A stretch of DNA of 64,000 nt from NCBI GenBank assembly GCA_965267245.1, contig OZ253939.1:2604001-2668000 (forward strand), read 5' to 3'. Below are positions 29,023-37,186 of the stretch, piece after piece (within the stretch, counting starts at the first letter, position 1; each line of letters starts with the position of its first letter). The notes beneath the pieces were generated by a model that saw nothing but the letters and a program-made list of their open reading frames with translations, was not told the DNA's origin and did no database searches. Origin of the DNA: JANSWY01 sp965267245 (GTDB lineage Bacteria; Bacteroidota; Bacteroidia; Cytophagales; Cyclobacteriaceae). Both the position numbers and the translations under genes were made by a program.

Positions 29023-29060
29023 GAAGAAGAAAGGATACACTTTAACCAAATAATAAGCAG

Positions 29061-29249
29061 ATGAGACCGAATAGTACAAATGGTGGTAATGATACTGTTC
29101 TCAAATCAATTAGACTCAGAAGGAATGTAGTCAATAGAGTTGAAGAACTCGCGGAACATCAGAACAGAAATTTCAGTAATATGCTGGAAACGCTGTTGAT
29201 AGACATTTTAAATTATGAAGAGAAACGAAAGATTAGTAAGACCTTGTAA
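29061..29249 (+). CDS. Ribbon-helix-helix-like small DNA-binding protein
   Basis: 62 residues. A beta-strand LKSIRLRRNVVNRVEELA followed by two helices (HQNRNFSNMLETLLIDIL) matches the MetJ/Arc fold used by antitoxins and small phage regulators. A promoter-like sequence precedes it and a strong terminator follows, so it is a monocistronic unit. No toxin gene is adjacent, so an antitoxin role is not supported; a regulator of the cargo genes is more likely. Confidence 0.65.
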   Translation: MRPNSTNGGNDTVLKSIRLRRNVVNRVEELAEHQNRNFSNMLETLLIDILNYEEKRKISKTL

Positions 29250-29285
29250 AATAAAATTAAAAAAATCGCTCTTTTCTATCATGAG

Positions 29286-29325
29286 ACTGGATTGGTGGCT
29301 CTATACCACTGATCCAGTTTTTTTA
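29286..29325 (+). terminator. Intrinsic terminator of the ribbon-helix-helix gene
   Basis: ACTGGATTGGTGG pairs with CCACTGATCCAGT (13 bp, two wobbles) across a 7 nt loop (29286-29318) and is followed by seven T residues. Confidence 0.9.
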
Positions 29326-29331
29326 TTGCAT

Positions 29332-29365
29332 AAAAAAACCTCAGATAACTGGTACTTACCTGAGG
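29332..29365 (-). terminator. Intrinsic terminator facing left (late operon end)
   Basis: On the minus strand CCTCAGGTAA pairs with TTATCTGAGG (10 bp, one G-T) around a 7 nt loop and is followed by seven T residues. It would stop leftward transcription from the 29690-44.6 kb structural genes before the cargo island. Confidence 0.8.
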
Positions 29366-29416
29366 CCTTAATAATTGAAGGGGATTTCGGACGCCCTGTA
29401 ACTGACCGTAAAACCA

Positions 29417-29424
29417 TAATTTTG
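29417..29424 (+). promoter_or_regulatory. TAnnTTTG -7 box just before the Arg-rich ORF
   Basis: TAATTTTG is a perfect match to the Bacteroidota -7 consensus and ends 5 nt before the ATG at 29430, which would make the message leaderless or nearly so. No convincing TTG -33 box is seen at the usual spacing. Confidence 0.4.
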
Positions 29425-29429
29425 TTTTA

Positions 29430-29522
29430 ATGATTATGGCACGAGTCATAGTTAGAAGAACTGTTACCATTACTCGTACTATCAGAGTTAGACCTACTAG
29501 GATAGTTATTCGAAGACGGTAA
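29430..29522 (+). CDS. Putative 30-residue Arg-rich peptide
   Basis: The frame starts ATG ATT ATG and reads MIMARVIVRRTVTI then TRTIRVRPTRIVIRRR before TAA. Eleven of 30 residues are Arg and the rest are mostly Val, Ile and Thr in alternating order, which would form a strongly cationic amphipathic beta strand. It has a perfect -7 box before it and a terminator 34 nt after it, so an independent short transcript is likely. It could be an RNA- or DNA-binding or membrane-active peptide, or the RNA itself could be the product. No homolog is known to me. Confidence 0.4.
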   Translation: MIMARVIVRRTVTITRTIRVRPTRIVIRRR

Positions 29523-29555
29523 GCAGTTCAGAGGTCGAGATAAAATCTCCCTCGG

Positions 29556-29590
29556 AAAGGAGCCACCTTTAGAAGGATGGTTCCTTTTTT
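29556..29590 (+). terminator. Intrinsic terminator after the Arg-rich ORF
   Basis: AAAGGAGCCA pairs with TGGTTCCTTT (one wobble) around a loop, ending in CTTTTTT. It closes the short transcript that starts near 29430. Confidence 0.8.
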
Positions 29591-29689
29591 ACTCTTAAAT
29601 AACGTAATTTAAAACATTATTGTACGTGAAAAATATACAATTTTAGCAATATAATGCAAGCAGAATTTAGTGAACGGGAATAATTCCGT

Positions 29690-30100
29690 TTATTTGACAA
29701 CATTTTTCACAGTTTCAATTGCCGTTTCCATCAGTCTCAATCCTACAGCTCCCTCTAGCGTGTTTAGCCTTCCGTAAAATGCTGGAGAATACCACTTCTT
29801 TGGTTTACGTCCCTTAGACCTACCTTCGGTCCAGTTATATGACTGCTTGTTTGATAAGCTCTGATCTGATCCACGGCCGGCTCCCATGTCTACAAATCTG
29901 CCTCGTACAGCAAATGAATGAGAGCCTTCCAGGAAGCCCTGGGCTAAACGCTTAATCTCATGGCGAAAAGAATTATATAGCTCATCAGTATCTCCTACTT
30001 TCTTGGTCCGGAGACTATCCCGGAAGATTTCTTCATTCTTTGCCAGCCAACCAGCTAAAAGCGATTCTACCTCAGTATTAAAGCGCTGCTGTCCAATCAT
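29690..30100 (-). CDS. Phage head-tail/tail completion protein (putative)
   Basis: 136 residues from the ATG at 30100, chosen because it shortens overlap with the upstream gene (a start at 30130 is also open). The sequence is basic, with SHSFAVRGRFVDMGAGRG and RSKGRKPKKWYSPAFYGRL, a pattern seen in small proteins of Bacteroidota phages near the connector genes. Last gene of the structural operon before the terminators and the cargo island. The function is assigned from position only. Confidence 0.5.
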   Translation of the reverse strand: MIGQQRFNTEVESLLAGWLAKNEEIFRDSLRTKKVGDTDELYNSFRHEIKRLAQGFLEGSHSFAVRGRFVDMGAGRGSDQSLSNKQSYNWTEGRSKGRKPKKWYSPAFYGRLNTLEGAVGLRLMETAIETVKNVVK

Positions 30101-30581
30101 CAGGATTATATGCGTTTGGTGAATCATCATAATCCCTCACCTGAAAAGTGAAGTAAGCCCCAAAGAACTGATCTATCTGCGGTCCTTCTTTACGGTAATT
30201 CCAGCTATCAGGCACGAAATGACTCATTACGCCAGACTGCTCTTCCAGGTGTTTTCTATAGAGCGCATAGATCTTTCCGCCTATGGCCTTAGCCTGAGAG
30301 AAACAAACCTCTTCATCCGGATAATCTCCATTGTCTACACGTCTCATTATCCAAAACCCATATGAAGGAAAGTCTAAAACTGATTCGTTGATGTATCTGT
30401 AGGATCCATTATTCTGATCGTCCAGGACCATGAAGAATTCATCCTTACCAATGTTGTTTTGGTGGCTTTCCAGGAGATCATCTGTATTGTAAAACAACTT
30501 TCTTGCTTCATCTGTATGTGCCAGGTCCTTCAAGTGAGTAGCAACCTGAAGCTGTAGATCAATATACTCCTGATGAGTCAT
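30078..30581 (-). CDS. Hypothetical phage structural protein
   Basis: 167 residues, soluble and acidic, not recognised. It has FWIMRRVDNGDYPDEE and a C-terminal TFQVRDYDDSPNAY segment. Overlaps the upstream gene by 4 nt and the downstream one by about 23 nt, so it belongs to the portal-to-tail connector block. A tail-terminator or connector role is possible by position. Confidence 0.45.
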   Translation of the reverse strand: MTHQEYIDLQLQVATHLKDLAHTDEARKLFYNTDDLLESHQNNIGKDEFFMVLDDQNNGSYRYINESVLDFPSYGFWIMRRVDNGDYPDEEVCFSQAKAIGGKIYALYRKHLEEQSGVMSHFVPDSWNYRKEGPQIDQFFGAYFTFQVRDYDDSPNAYNPDDWTAAL

Positions 30582-31408
30582 TTGTTTTTCTGTTTGAGTT
30601 TATGGTATTCCTCTATTCGTTTATTGAGATCAAACAATGCAATCTCTGCTGACTTACGTCCCATTTCCTCCATATTGAGCGCACCTCCAGCTAATGTTCT
30701 CAATGAGTTTAACAGACCTCCGTCAGCGTTAGATTGTCGCTCATCTGAAGGAGATGAACCATAAACCTTATCGAAAATTTGCTGCCACTCCTCCCTGTGA
30801 GTTTCCAGATAATACAAAAAAGCATATTTCTCCTGGTAAGAAACTTTTTTCATTAATGGAAGCCTGATATCAACCTGATCATCTATGTATTCCATACGAT
30901 AATCGCCGGTGAATTTTTCCATATCGAGAACCTTTGGCATTGGTCGATAGAAAATAGCCAGGATCTTGTCAATGAATTTGATTCGGTCTTCAGATTCTAC
31001 ATTCTCCAGGTAAAATCTATAGTAGGTCTCTACTTTTATCCACTCCAGAAACGTCATTCTGCTGAGCAGATTACCAATAGGTCCAAAAAGTACTACTTTG
31101 CGTTTTAGCAATCCTCTGGAGATAACAAGCTTCTCAATTTTGTTTTCAGTAATCTTTGGAACCTGGAAGAAAAACCCATTGAGTAATCTGATGTCTATTT
31201 GCCCATCTACATCCACTCTCCGGAGAAGTTTCCTGGTTTTGAAATTCCATTTAAGATTAAGCAATACTGATAGTAACTGAGAATGAAGATCATGAACAGA
31301 CGTTTCTACATTCAATAATTGAAGAGCTCTCTTCACCTGGTACGAGCTCAGCTCATCATAGCTACCAGGTACCAGGTATAGTTTATCATTCAGAAATAAG
31401 CTATTCAT
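30578..31408 (-). CDS. Hypothetical phage protein
   Basis: 276 residues, mainly helical and charged, starting MNSLFLNDKLYLVPGSYDEL. No motif is recognised. It lies immediately after the holin gene stop and overlaps the next gene by 4 nt. The same position in related Bacteroidota prophages is often held by unnamed virion proteins; this is inference. Confidence 0.45.
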   Translation of the reverse strand: MNSLFLNDKLYLVPGSYDELSSYQVKRALQLLNVETSVHDLHSQLLSVLLNLKWNFKTRKLLRRVDVDGQIDIRLLNGFFFQVPKITENKIEKLVISRGLLKRKVVLFGPIGNLLSRMTFLEWIKVETYYRFYLENVESEDRIKFIDKILAIFYRPMPKVLDMEKFTGDYRMEYIDDQVDIRLPLMKKVSYQEKYAFLYYLETHREEWQQIFDKVYGSSPSDERQSNADGGLLNSLRTLAGGALNMEEMGRKSAEIALFDLNKRIEEYHKLKQKNK

Positions 31409-31828
31409 TTATTTTGCCTCCTGTCTTTCAAGTTTACGCTCATGCTTGGCCTGTCTTCTTTCTTCCCGAATCTTAGCTTTGGTCTTTAGCTTCTCAATCT
31501 CAATATTCGCATCCGCATTTTTTGTCGCAACCTTTTCAATCCGCCTGGAATAGAAGTAAAACCCCATAGCTCCCCCTAGCAAAGATCCAACCTGAATAAT
31601 GACAGCATCAGAAACGGTATTATTAAACATCTCTGCAAGTACGATGAGCAGCTGGCAGAGCATAAGAAACACCAGGGCAATTGGCCGTATGTTTTTACTT
31701 AGCCAGCTATCCGAATTCATATCAATTTTATGTCTCTCTGTAAGCTGTAATTGTCTCTCTTCGTCTGTTGAGACAAGATCATCCGCTACCTTTCCTGTAG
31801 CACTTATAATTTCAGTTACGTTTTTCAT
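31409..31828 (-). CDS. Holin (GTA-type 3TM holin family)
   Basis: 139 residues from the ATG at 31828, which overlaps the endolysin stop as ATGA; the longer frame is less likely. The N-terminal VADDLVSTDEERQLQLTE signature matches the GTA_holin_3TM family. Two clear membrane segments follow (PIALVFLMLCQLLIVLAEMF and AVIIQVGSLLGGAMGFYF) with a long basic C-terminal tail rich in Lys, Arg and Glu. It would permeabilise the inner membrane for the coupled M15 endolysin. Confidence 0.8.
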   Translation of the reverse strand: MKNVTEIISATGKVADDLVSTDEERQLQLTERHKIDMNSDSWLSKNIRPIALVFLMLCQLLIVLAEMFNNTVSDAVIIQVGSLLGGAMGFYFYSRRIEKVATKNADANIEIEKLKTKAKIREERRQAKHERKLERQEAK

Positions 31829-32253
31829 CGTTGTACTATTTGCCAATGTGGAACATCTATGAAGTTTTGCCAGTGACCACCCCATTCCAGGAATAACCCA
31901 TCTGGAATCCTACCCTTCATGTGCATCTCCTGCCAGGCCTGAAACATACATTTAGCGAAATGCCTAAAGGCTTTATCATTACGGTAGTTTCCTTCCACCG
32001 GAATTACATCTAATGCATTACCTGTTTGGTGATAAGATTTCTTTTCAAAACCATCTAAAGTAGATGCCCCAGATTTGAAAATCTCATTTTGGTTTTCAGC
32101 AGATCTTTTACCTCCCATCCATGGTATGGTCATATCATGATCTGATATCTCGAGTGCACGAGCGGCACATTCAATGAGGAGCTCATTTACTCCTTGGAGG
32201 AGCTCATTTACTCCTTGCATACGTTCTAAGCTTCTTTTTCCCCAGGTGTACAT
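31825..32253 (-). CDS. M15 family peptidoglycan endopeptidase (endolysin)
   Basis: 142 residues. It has the zinc peptidase pattern of L-alanyl-D-glutamate endopeptidases: SYHQTGNALDVIP (SxHxxGxAxD) and a C-terminal WGGHWQNFIDVPHWQ. It lacks a signal peptide, so release needs the coupled holin. The N-terminal MQGVNELL-QGVNELL contains a 7-residue in-frame duplication encoded by a perfect 21 bp tandem repeat. The catalytic part is unaffected. Confidence 0.9.
   Translation of the reverse strand: MYTWGKRSLERMQGVNELLQGVNELLIECAARALEISDHDMTIPWMGGKRSAENQNEIFKSGASTLDGFEKKSYHQTGNALDVIPVEGNYRNDKAFRHFAKCMFQAWQEMHMKGRIPDGLFLEWGGHWQNFIDVPHWQIVQR
32176..32217. repeat. Perfect 21 bp tandem duplication inside the endolysin gene
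   Basis: Two identical 21 bp units (32176-32196 and 32197-32217), each starting GAGGAGCTCATTTACTCC, encode the repeated heptad GVNELLQ/GVNELLI. Length is a multiple of three, so the frame is kept. It looks like a recent slippage event. Confidence 0.95.
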
Positions 32254-32256
32254 AGT

Positions 32257-32658
32257 TTAGGATTTATTTTTGTTCATAATCTGAAGTATTTGCATGTTGT
32301 AATCTGTGAGAGTTTTTTGTCCATCAATCAAATTCTGAATCTGAGTGTCCAATGCTGAAAACCTTTGCTTTAGCTCATTTCTTAATTGCTCATCTAAAGC
32401 GTTATTTTTAGATATTTCATGGATGGCTCCCTGTAGTCTCATTTTGAGCGAATTCATGTTTCTAATAGTTAATGTGACATCCTTTTCCAATTTGGTGGCT
32501 CTGTTTTCCACAGCCGTCATTTTTTTTGTTAGGCTAGCAATCTTTCTATCTTGATGCCTGTCTACAGCCTTTTTCGTGATCACTCCTGATAGAGCTCCTG
32601 ATCCAAGAACTGCTAATATTTCTTGTATGTTCTCTCCTATCCACTGTATGACATTCAT
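32257..32658 (-). CDS. Membrane-anchored coiled-coil protein of the lysis block (putative)
   Basis: 133 residues. One N-terminal hydrophobic stretch (EILAVLGSGALSGVI) is followed by a long coiled coil (residues 35-130). This layout resembles spanin-like or accessory holin proteins; there is no outer-membrane partner gene to confirm it. It lies 3 nt upstream of the endolysin gene and probably belongs to the lysis cassette. Confidence 0.5.
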   Translation of the reverse strand: MNVIQWIGENIQEILAVLGSGALSGVITKKAVDRHQDRKIASLTKKMTAVENRATKLEKDVTLTIRNMNSLKMRLQGAIHEISKNNALDEQLRNELKQRFSALDTQIQNLIDGQKTLTDYNMQILQIMNKNKS

Positions 32659-32689
32659 TATGAGTTAATTTATTATTGCCGACCATTTA

Positions 32690-33682
32690 TTAGAAATCTA
32701 AAATTCCGCTCTCCGGATCATCCACAAAATCTTCATCTTCACTTTCGGGATCTATGTAGTATTCGCTTTCTTCAAACAATGGATACGTGCCCGCGTTCTC
32801 CTGGAGAAAAGCAACCAGCCTATCCTGTGCGGTCCTACTGTAGCCCTGATGTAAATTGATTAATGAATTAACCTTAGCACTTTCTGCAGGGCCGAGTCTG
32901 TCTACATTGTTACTGAAGTCATTTTCAAGTAAATGAATACCTTGTTCATCAACAATTACACTCAAATCCATTAATGCCTGAGCATATCCACTATGTCCCT
33001 GGATCAATTGTAGATCCTCCAGGAGCAATTGATTATTAGCAGAAAGTGAATCGGTCAAGATCTCCGATTTAATTTCATTATAAAGTGCTGCACCAAGTAT
33101 TCCCTTAATCAAATCCCTCTCTATCCGTGATAAAGATGGTTTGAATAAGGTAAATAGCCTTCTACTGGAATTGATTGAAATATACTTATCAAACTCGGTG
33201 GCTCCATTAATAAATAGATCTCTGCTTTTATTTGATGCAAGACTTGATTCCCAATCAGGATAAATTGCCTGCATTTCCTCAAGAAATAGGATAAGAGCCT
33301 CTAAAGCATCAAATCCAGTATTCATTATGGCCTTTTCATACTTCTTTACCTGCCAGTCAAATGCAGGCTTTAATGTATCAGTATGACTTGCCTGTATTCC
33401 ACTATCATTGATCTGAACATTTAGCAGTGGCGTGAGTAACCACATAGCAAGGTTTGCAATTACAGGCTGAGCATGTGCCAATAGATCTAACTCTTCAGCT
33501 GACATTGTATCATAACCATCCCCTCCATCATAAGCTGTATCTAACATGGAATACAGCGTATCTCCAATATATGGCCTGATAACAGTGTTCTCTACCTTCA
33601 AAATATGAGGAGTGGCATTGCTGAATGAGAATGATTTTGAGATTCTCACGAAGTTTCGAAAGTGTTCGTCGTTAAGCAGCAT
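32690..33682 (-). CDS. DUF6712-like phage virion protein
   Basis: 330 residues. The beginning (DEHFRNFVRISKSFSF, ENTVIRPYIGDTLYSML) resembles the DUF6712 proteins found next to portal genes in Bacteroidota phages. The protein appears to hold two similar halves (ENTVIRPYIGDTLYSML versus SRIERDLIKGILGAALYNEI). Position after the portal suggests a head-tail connector or adaptor. It overlaps the portal stop by 11 nt. Confidence 0.55.
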   Translation of the reverse strand: MLLNDEHFRNFVRISKSFSFSNATPHILKVENTVIRPYIGDTLYSMLDTAYDGGDGYDTMSAEELDLLAHAQPVIANLAMWLLTPLLNVQINDSGIQASHTDTLKPAFDWQVKKYEKAIMNTGFDALEALILFLEEMQAIYPDWESSLASNKSRDLFINGATEFDKYISINSSRRLFTLFKPSLSRIERDLIKGILGAALYNEIKSEILTDSLSANNQLLLEDLQLIQGHSGYAQALMDLSVIVDEQGIHLLENDFSNNVDRLGPAESAKVNSLINLHQGYSRTAQDRLVAFLQENAGTYPLFEESEYYIDPESEDEDFVDDPESGILDF

Positions 33683-35027
33683 TTTGAGGGTCTATTGAGG
33701 TTTCTCTACTTGATGGAGTTACTTGGTCCAATGTCTGAAGCATTGGCATTTTGGTGAACCACTTCACTTCTTTAAACTCATCATTCCATCCATTGAATTC
33801 AGATGCAAATTGGAATGGTTTTAAAAGTATCTCAGTATGGGGACTGAGAAGTGACATATAGATATTCATAGCCTCACGCTTATCACTACCACTTTTGTTG
33901 ATCCCATTCTTACCAGGTGCAATACCGAACATACTTGAATCAAATCCTAAAGCGCTGAAGATCTTAATAGTAGCTTCCGTGGAATCTTCCAGGTATATAC
34001 CTCCTTCAAGTTTGTTACCAATTTCATTGATTTTTACACCTGGAAAGTCTTTACCATCCTGATCAGTTTTGAAAGCGGTAGCTAAAGTCTTACCAGCATT
34101 TTCTGTGCCCTTGAGAATGTCATTTATCCTATCAAATTCTTTCTTTCTTAGCTTTCTTTTTTTGTTCTCAGAGAACTCCTCAAACTCATTACCAAATTTC
34201 CATGTCCAGTAGTAATCCGGAAACTGAATGTGGTATTTGATGGTGATCTGATTCTTCATTATCGCCATCTTGAATTGAGGAATTTCGTTAGCCAGGTCTA
34301 ACCACCCATTGTTTCTAATTCCATCCCAGTCAGCAAGTTGGTAATAAGTCTTACCAGTTGGGTATGAAAGCAGATATATGAACTGAAGCCCATCACTGTC
34401 ACGCTCACGCAGATCCTCAGGCATATCAAAGAGGCTGTCAACTACTGGTCGTACTAAAGTCTCTTTATCCTGGTGATGAGCATCAGGCCAATTAGCATTA
34501 ACATAACACTCATTGATCAGCCCATTATCATCTTGCAATGAGAGCCTACAATGTCCTGAAGGCCTGGCATAGATTCTATCTATCTTCTTTCTGTTAAGCG
34601 TCAATGATAGCTCTGGAAACAGATTGATGTACTTGAAGTAATCTTTTGATGCCTGCATAAAGTAGGCCCAATTCTTCTGACGAAATAATTTGATTTCCCT
34701 AATGAGCTTACGATCAAGCTTATCCACACCTATAGGTTCATCAGTTACTGGATCCACAACCTGGAACATTATGCCACCTGACACCAAGGCCCTGGCACTT
34801 ACGTCCAAGGCGAATGATAGATCTGTATTCTTCTGAAGCGCCCGGTCAATGCACTGGGGAAAGTCATTGTTATCACCCCAAAAAGCTATCGTATCAGTAC
34901 TGCTCTGATAGAGGTCATTCCTAATAGGACGAACAATTTTAGTTGCTGATGGATCATTAGATATCATCAAACCGGAATCATTATCAACTAACACATAAGC
35001 GTCTCCCTGACCATATTCTTGAGTCAT
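33672..35027 (-). CDS. Phage portal protein (putative)
   Basis: 451 residues, in the size range of portals, between the terminase and connector genes. Features include TDTIAFWGDNNDFPQCI, FALDVSARALVSGG, a stalk-like middle and a late SSMFGIAPGKNGINKSGSDKREAM stretch typical of helical portal stems and of Bacteroidota phage portals. A dodecameric ring at the capsid vertex would be its role. Not definite, since no strict motif exists for portals. Confidence 0.7.
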   Translation of the reverse strand: MTQEYGQGDAYVLVDNDSGLMISNDPSATKIVRPIRNDLYQSSTDTIAFWGDNNDFPQCIDRALQKNTDLSFALDVSARALVSGGIMFQVVDPVTDEPIGVDKLDRKLIREIKLFRQKNWAYFMQASKDYFKYINLFPELSLTLNRKKIDRIYARPSGHCRLSLQDDNGLINECYVNANWPDAHHQDKETLVRPVVDSLFDMPEDLRERDSDGLQFIYLLSYPTGKTYYQLADWDGIRNNGWLDLANEIPQFKMAIMKNQITIKYHIQFPDYYWTWKFGNEFEEFSENKKRKLRKKEFDRINDILKGTENAGKTLATAFKTDQDGKDFPGVKINEIGNKLEGGIYLEDSTEATIKIFSALGFDSSMFGIAPGKNGINKSGSDKREAMNIYMSLLSPHTEILLKPFQFASEFNGWNDEFKEVKWFTKMPMLQTLDQVTPSSRETSIDPQNAA

Positions 35028-35308
35028 AGTACTGGTTGATTATTAAAGTGAGTAATAAGTTTTATGTGTGCTTTCCTGATATGTCCATTTGGTAGGTAAA
35101 AATTAATTGTACCATTGAGATCATGGTTTGCACTCTTTTCTTTTTGTTTGGATGACTTCTTAAGCTTTACCGTGACACCTGTTAGGCTCACAATACTGCC
35201 ACCTGTCCCTCCTTTCCTATCGTAGGTTGTAAAGACCACGTCAAATGGGATTGCATTCCCTTTATGATCCGTTGACCGCATTTCCTGAAGAGCTTCCCGA
35301 AGTATCAT
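35024..35308 (-). CDS. Small hypothetical protein upstream of portal
   Basis: 94 residues from the ATG at 35308; an earlier TTG is in frame but less likely. Beta-rich with a basic middle (KLKKSSKQKEKSANH). Its stop overlaps the portal start by 4 nt, showing coupling. A late promoter-like element lies 34 nt before the start, so it heads the portal unit. Function unknown. Confidence 0.55.
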   Translation of the reverse strand: MILREALQEMRSTDHKGNAIPFDVVFTTYDRKGGTGGSIVSLTGVTVKLKKSSKQKEKSANHDLNGTINFYLPNGHIRKAHIKLITHFNNQPVL

Positions 35309-35313
35309 GGAAA

Positions 35314-35350
35314 CAAACAAATAGATATAAGACTAAAGGGCTAAGGACAA
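35314..35350 (-). promoter_or_regulatory. Late promoter-like element before portal unit
   Basis: TTGTCCTTAG (35341-35350) ends TTGTCCTT 34 nt before the ATG at 35308, and TTTGTTTG, one step from TAnnTTTG, ends 5 nt before it. The same decamer TTGTCCTTAG occurs at 44613-44622. The remaining 189 nt up to the terminase large subunit stop hold only short A/T-rich inverted repeats (GCGAT...ATCGC). Confidence 0.6.
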
Positions 35351-35539
35351 TACACCCAGATCATATAGGGCGATTTTTTTTGAATGCAATTGCGTCAAAC
35401 GGATAGTGCGGGTCGCGATCAACTGTGCGATAAAAAAAATGAAAATCGCTCCGTTTAGATTAAATCACTGATTTTCAATCTGTAACACATAGGTTTTTTA
35501 CAATAAACCTTAAGAAATTGCTAGTCTAACACCAATTGA

Positions 35540-37186
35540 TTAGCCACTCATTATGTCTGGGAAGCTATGTTTAACACTATTTCTCAAGGCAAATTTGCCA
35601 TATACAAGGATATCTAGGGCATCTGTTCCGTGGGGTGCTTCTTCCTGGGGAAATGATTTATCCTTTTCTTTTGTCTTATCTTTCTCATAACCATTCTTCC
35701 CTATAATGACATCTGCCTGATCTATTGCTCTGATGAGTATTTCATTAGTAGTGGAGTTTATTTCCCATGATGGGAGATCTTTATTTTTTCCCTCGAGAAG
35801 ATCATTCCAGAATTCAAATTTTGCTTTGTGACCTGGTGCCTGGCCAATGTACTTTTTAATTACAGTCCAATCTGCTTTGCGTAAGGTCTTATAAACTTCA
35901 TCCGCAAAACTGTAGTCCCTGGAACTGTCTTCTCCAGTTGAATTATGATCGTACCAATAGTAAACAGTTTTGTTTTTGTGATGCTCATAATATGAAATAA
36001 ATGCCTGGAGAACATGTCTTAACCTTTGAGGATCCTTAACGAAAAATGAGTTGACAGTCCGGTGTTTGTTTTTAGGTGCATCTTGACCTACTACCAACCA
36101 ATTGATTGCTTTGTTGTGGTCCAATGCAATGTCTAATGGCTTATTTCTGTTTACATCAGAATCCCATCTGCTATCTCTTCTTACGTCACTGTAATCTTCA
36201 AGGGATATTGAATCCATATGACTATGATTACTGGCAGTATATCCAAATTTATCTTCATCGAATAGACCATAGAAACCGTCTTCAACCTTGGCAATGCGCT
36301 TATTGAGAACGGATAGCTGCCAAATGTAATCCGATAATACACGACGTAGGTTTTTGATAGTGTCTAACCCCAGGGCATGAACATTATCAAAAGTAGATGC
36401 CTCTGAAACATACACGGTTTTCTTCCGGAAGTCATTGAGGTCTGCTTCATACTTCTGGATGATTCTCTCAACTTTATTTTTAGATTTCTCACTGCGTTTT
36501 TTAGATAACTGATCCTTTAGGTCATAAATCTTCAATTGAATTGTGAAGATCATTTCAATAATGTCTGGATCCACTTGTTTGAAGTAGTCCAGGAGCCACC
36601 GGCCCTTTTGGTCCCTTGGCATATCTGAGCAGATTAGAATACTATGATGATTGCTCAGATGTCCAAAAACATCATCATTACCCCTATTGGCATTTAAGAC
36701 TTCATCAAAGTTATCTTTCTTAACCAGACGCGCTTCATCCAATGCTAAATAATCAAGATCTCCAGCATTACCAATGCCCAGTCTATCCATAGAGATTAAT
36801 TGATTTCCTGCACCATTTGCATGATGAATAAAATGCTTATAATCTGCTACTGGCAGATGTGGTTCTTTAATTCGAAATTCTTTTGGAGCCTTCTTTCTAA
36901 CCCAGAAATGTATATTTTGATGGTAACCCATTCTTTCCCAGGCTTTGATAAGTTTGGGAATTATGAAAACGAGCATTTTATCATATGTAACAGATACAAT
37001 ACCTCCGAGGGATCTTGGCATACTCCGTACATTTCTGTAGATAAAATCTGCAATTGGTCCCTCGGTTTTACCTGTACCACGGCCCCATAAGCAAATAGTA
37101 ATCTGAGCAAAAATGAGATTAACCAGGAGTTGAGGTATGTTGTGATGAATTTGTTTCCTAGACTTCCTCGTACTCGACATATTCAC
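35540..37186 (-). CDS. terL: Terminase large subunit
   Basis: 548 residues. Walker A is WGRGTGKTEG at about residue 35, the Walker B-like LDYLALDEARLV follows near residue 150, and a motif III-like LICSD comes after. The second half has RNase H-like nuclease features (IALDHNKAINWLVVGQDA, late HGTDALDILVYG with an Asp pair). It cuts and translocates phage DNA into the procapsid. It begins 29 nt inside the small subunit gene. Confidence 0.87.
   Translation of the reverse strand: MNMSSTRKSRKQIHHNIPQLLVNLIFAQITICLWGRGTGKTEGPIADFIYRNVRSMPRSLGGIVSVTYDKMLVFIIPKLIKAWERMGYHQNIHFWVRKKAPKEFRIKEPHLPVADYKHFIHHANGAGNQLISMDRLGIGNAGDLDYLALDEARLVKKDNFDEVLNANRGNDDVFGHLSNHHSILICSDMPRDQKGRWLLDYFKQVDPDIIEMIFTIQLKIYDLKDQLSKKRSEKSKNKVERIIQKYEADLNDFRKKTVYVSEASTFDNVHALGLDTIKNLRRVLSDYIWQLSVLNKRIAKVEDGFYGLFDEDKFGYTASNHSHMDSISLEDYSDVRRDSRWDSDVNRNKPLDIALDHNKAINWLVVGQDAPKNKHRTVNSFFVKDPQRLRHVLQAFISYYEHHKNKTVYYWYDHNSTGEDSSRDYSFADEVYKTLRKADWTVIKKYIGQAPGHKAKFEFWNDLLEGKNKDLPSWEINSTTNEILIRAIDQADVIIGKNGYEKDKTKEKDKSFPQEEAPHGTDALDILVYGKFALRNSVKHSFPDIMSG

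Noticed and set aside
29061..29249. Type II antitoxin of a toxin-antitoxin pair
   Set aside because: No toxin-like ORF is adjacent; the gene is a single unit with its own terminator.
29279..29470. 63-codon minus-strand frame
   Set aside because: It runs antisense through two terminators and the Arg-rich ORF and has no promoter or family features.
35351..35539. Small ORF or regulatory RNA in the gap upstream of the portal unit
   Set aside because: Only very short frames and weak A/T-rich inverted repeats are present; nothing can be supported.
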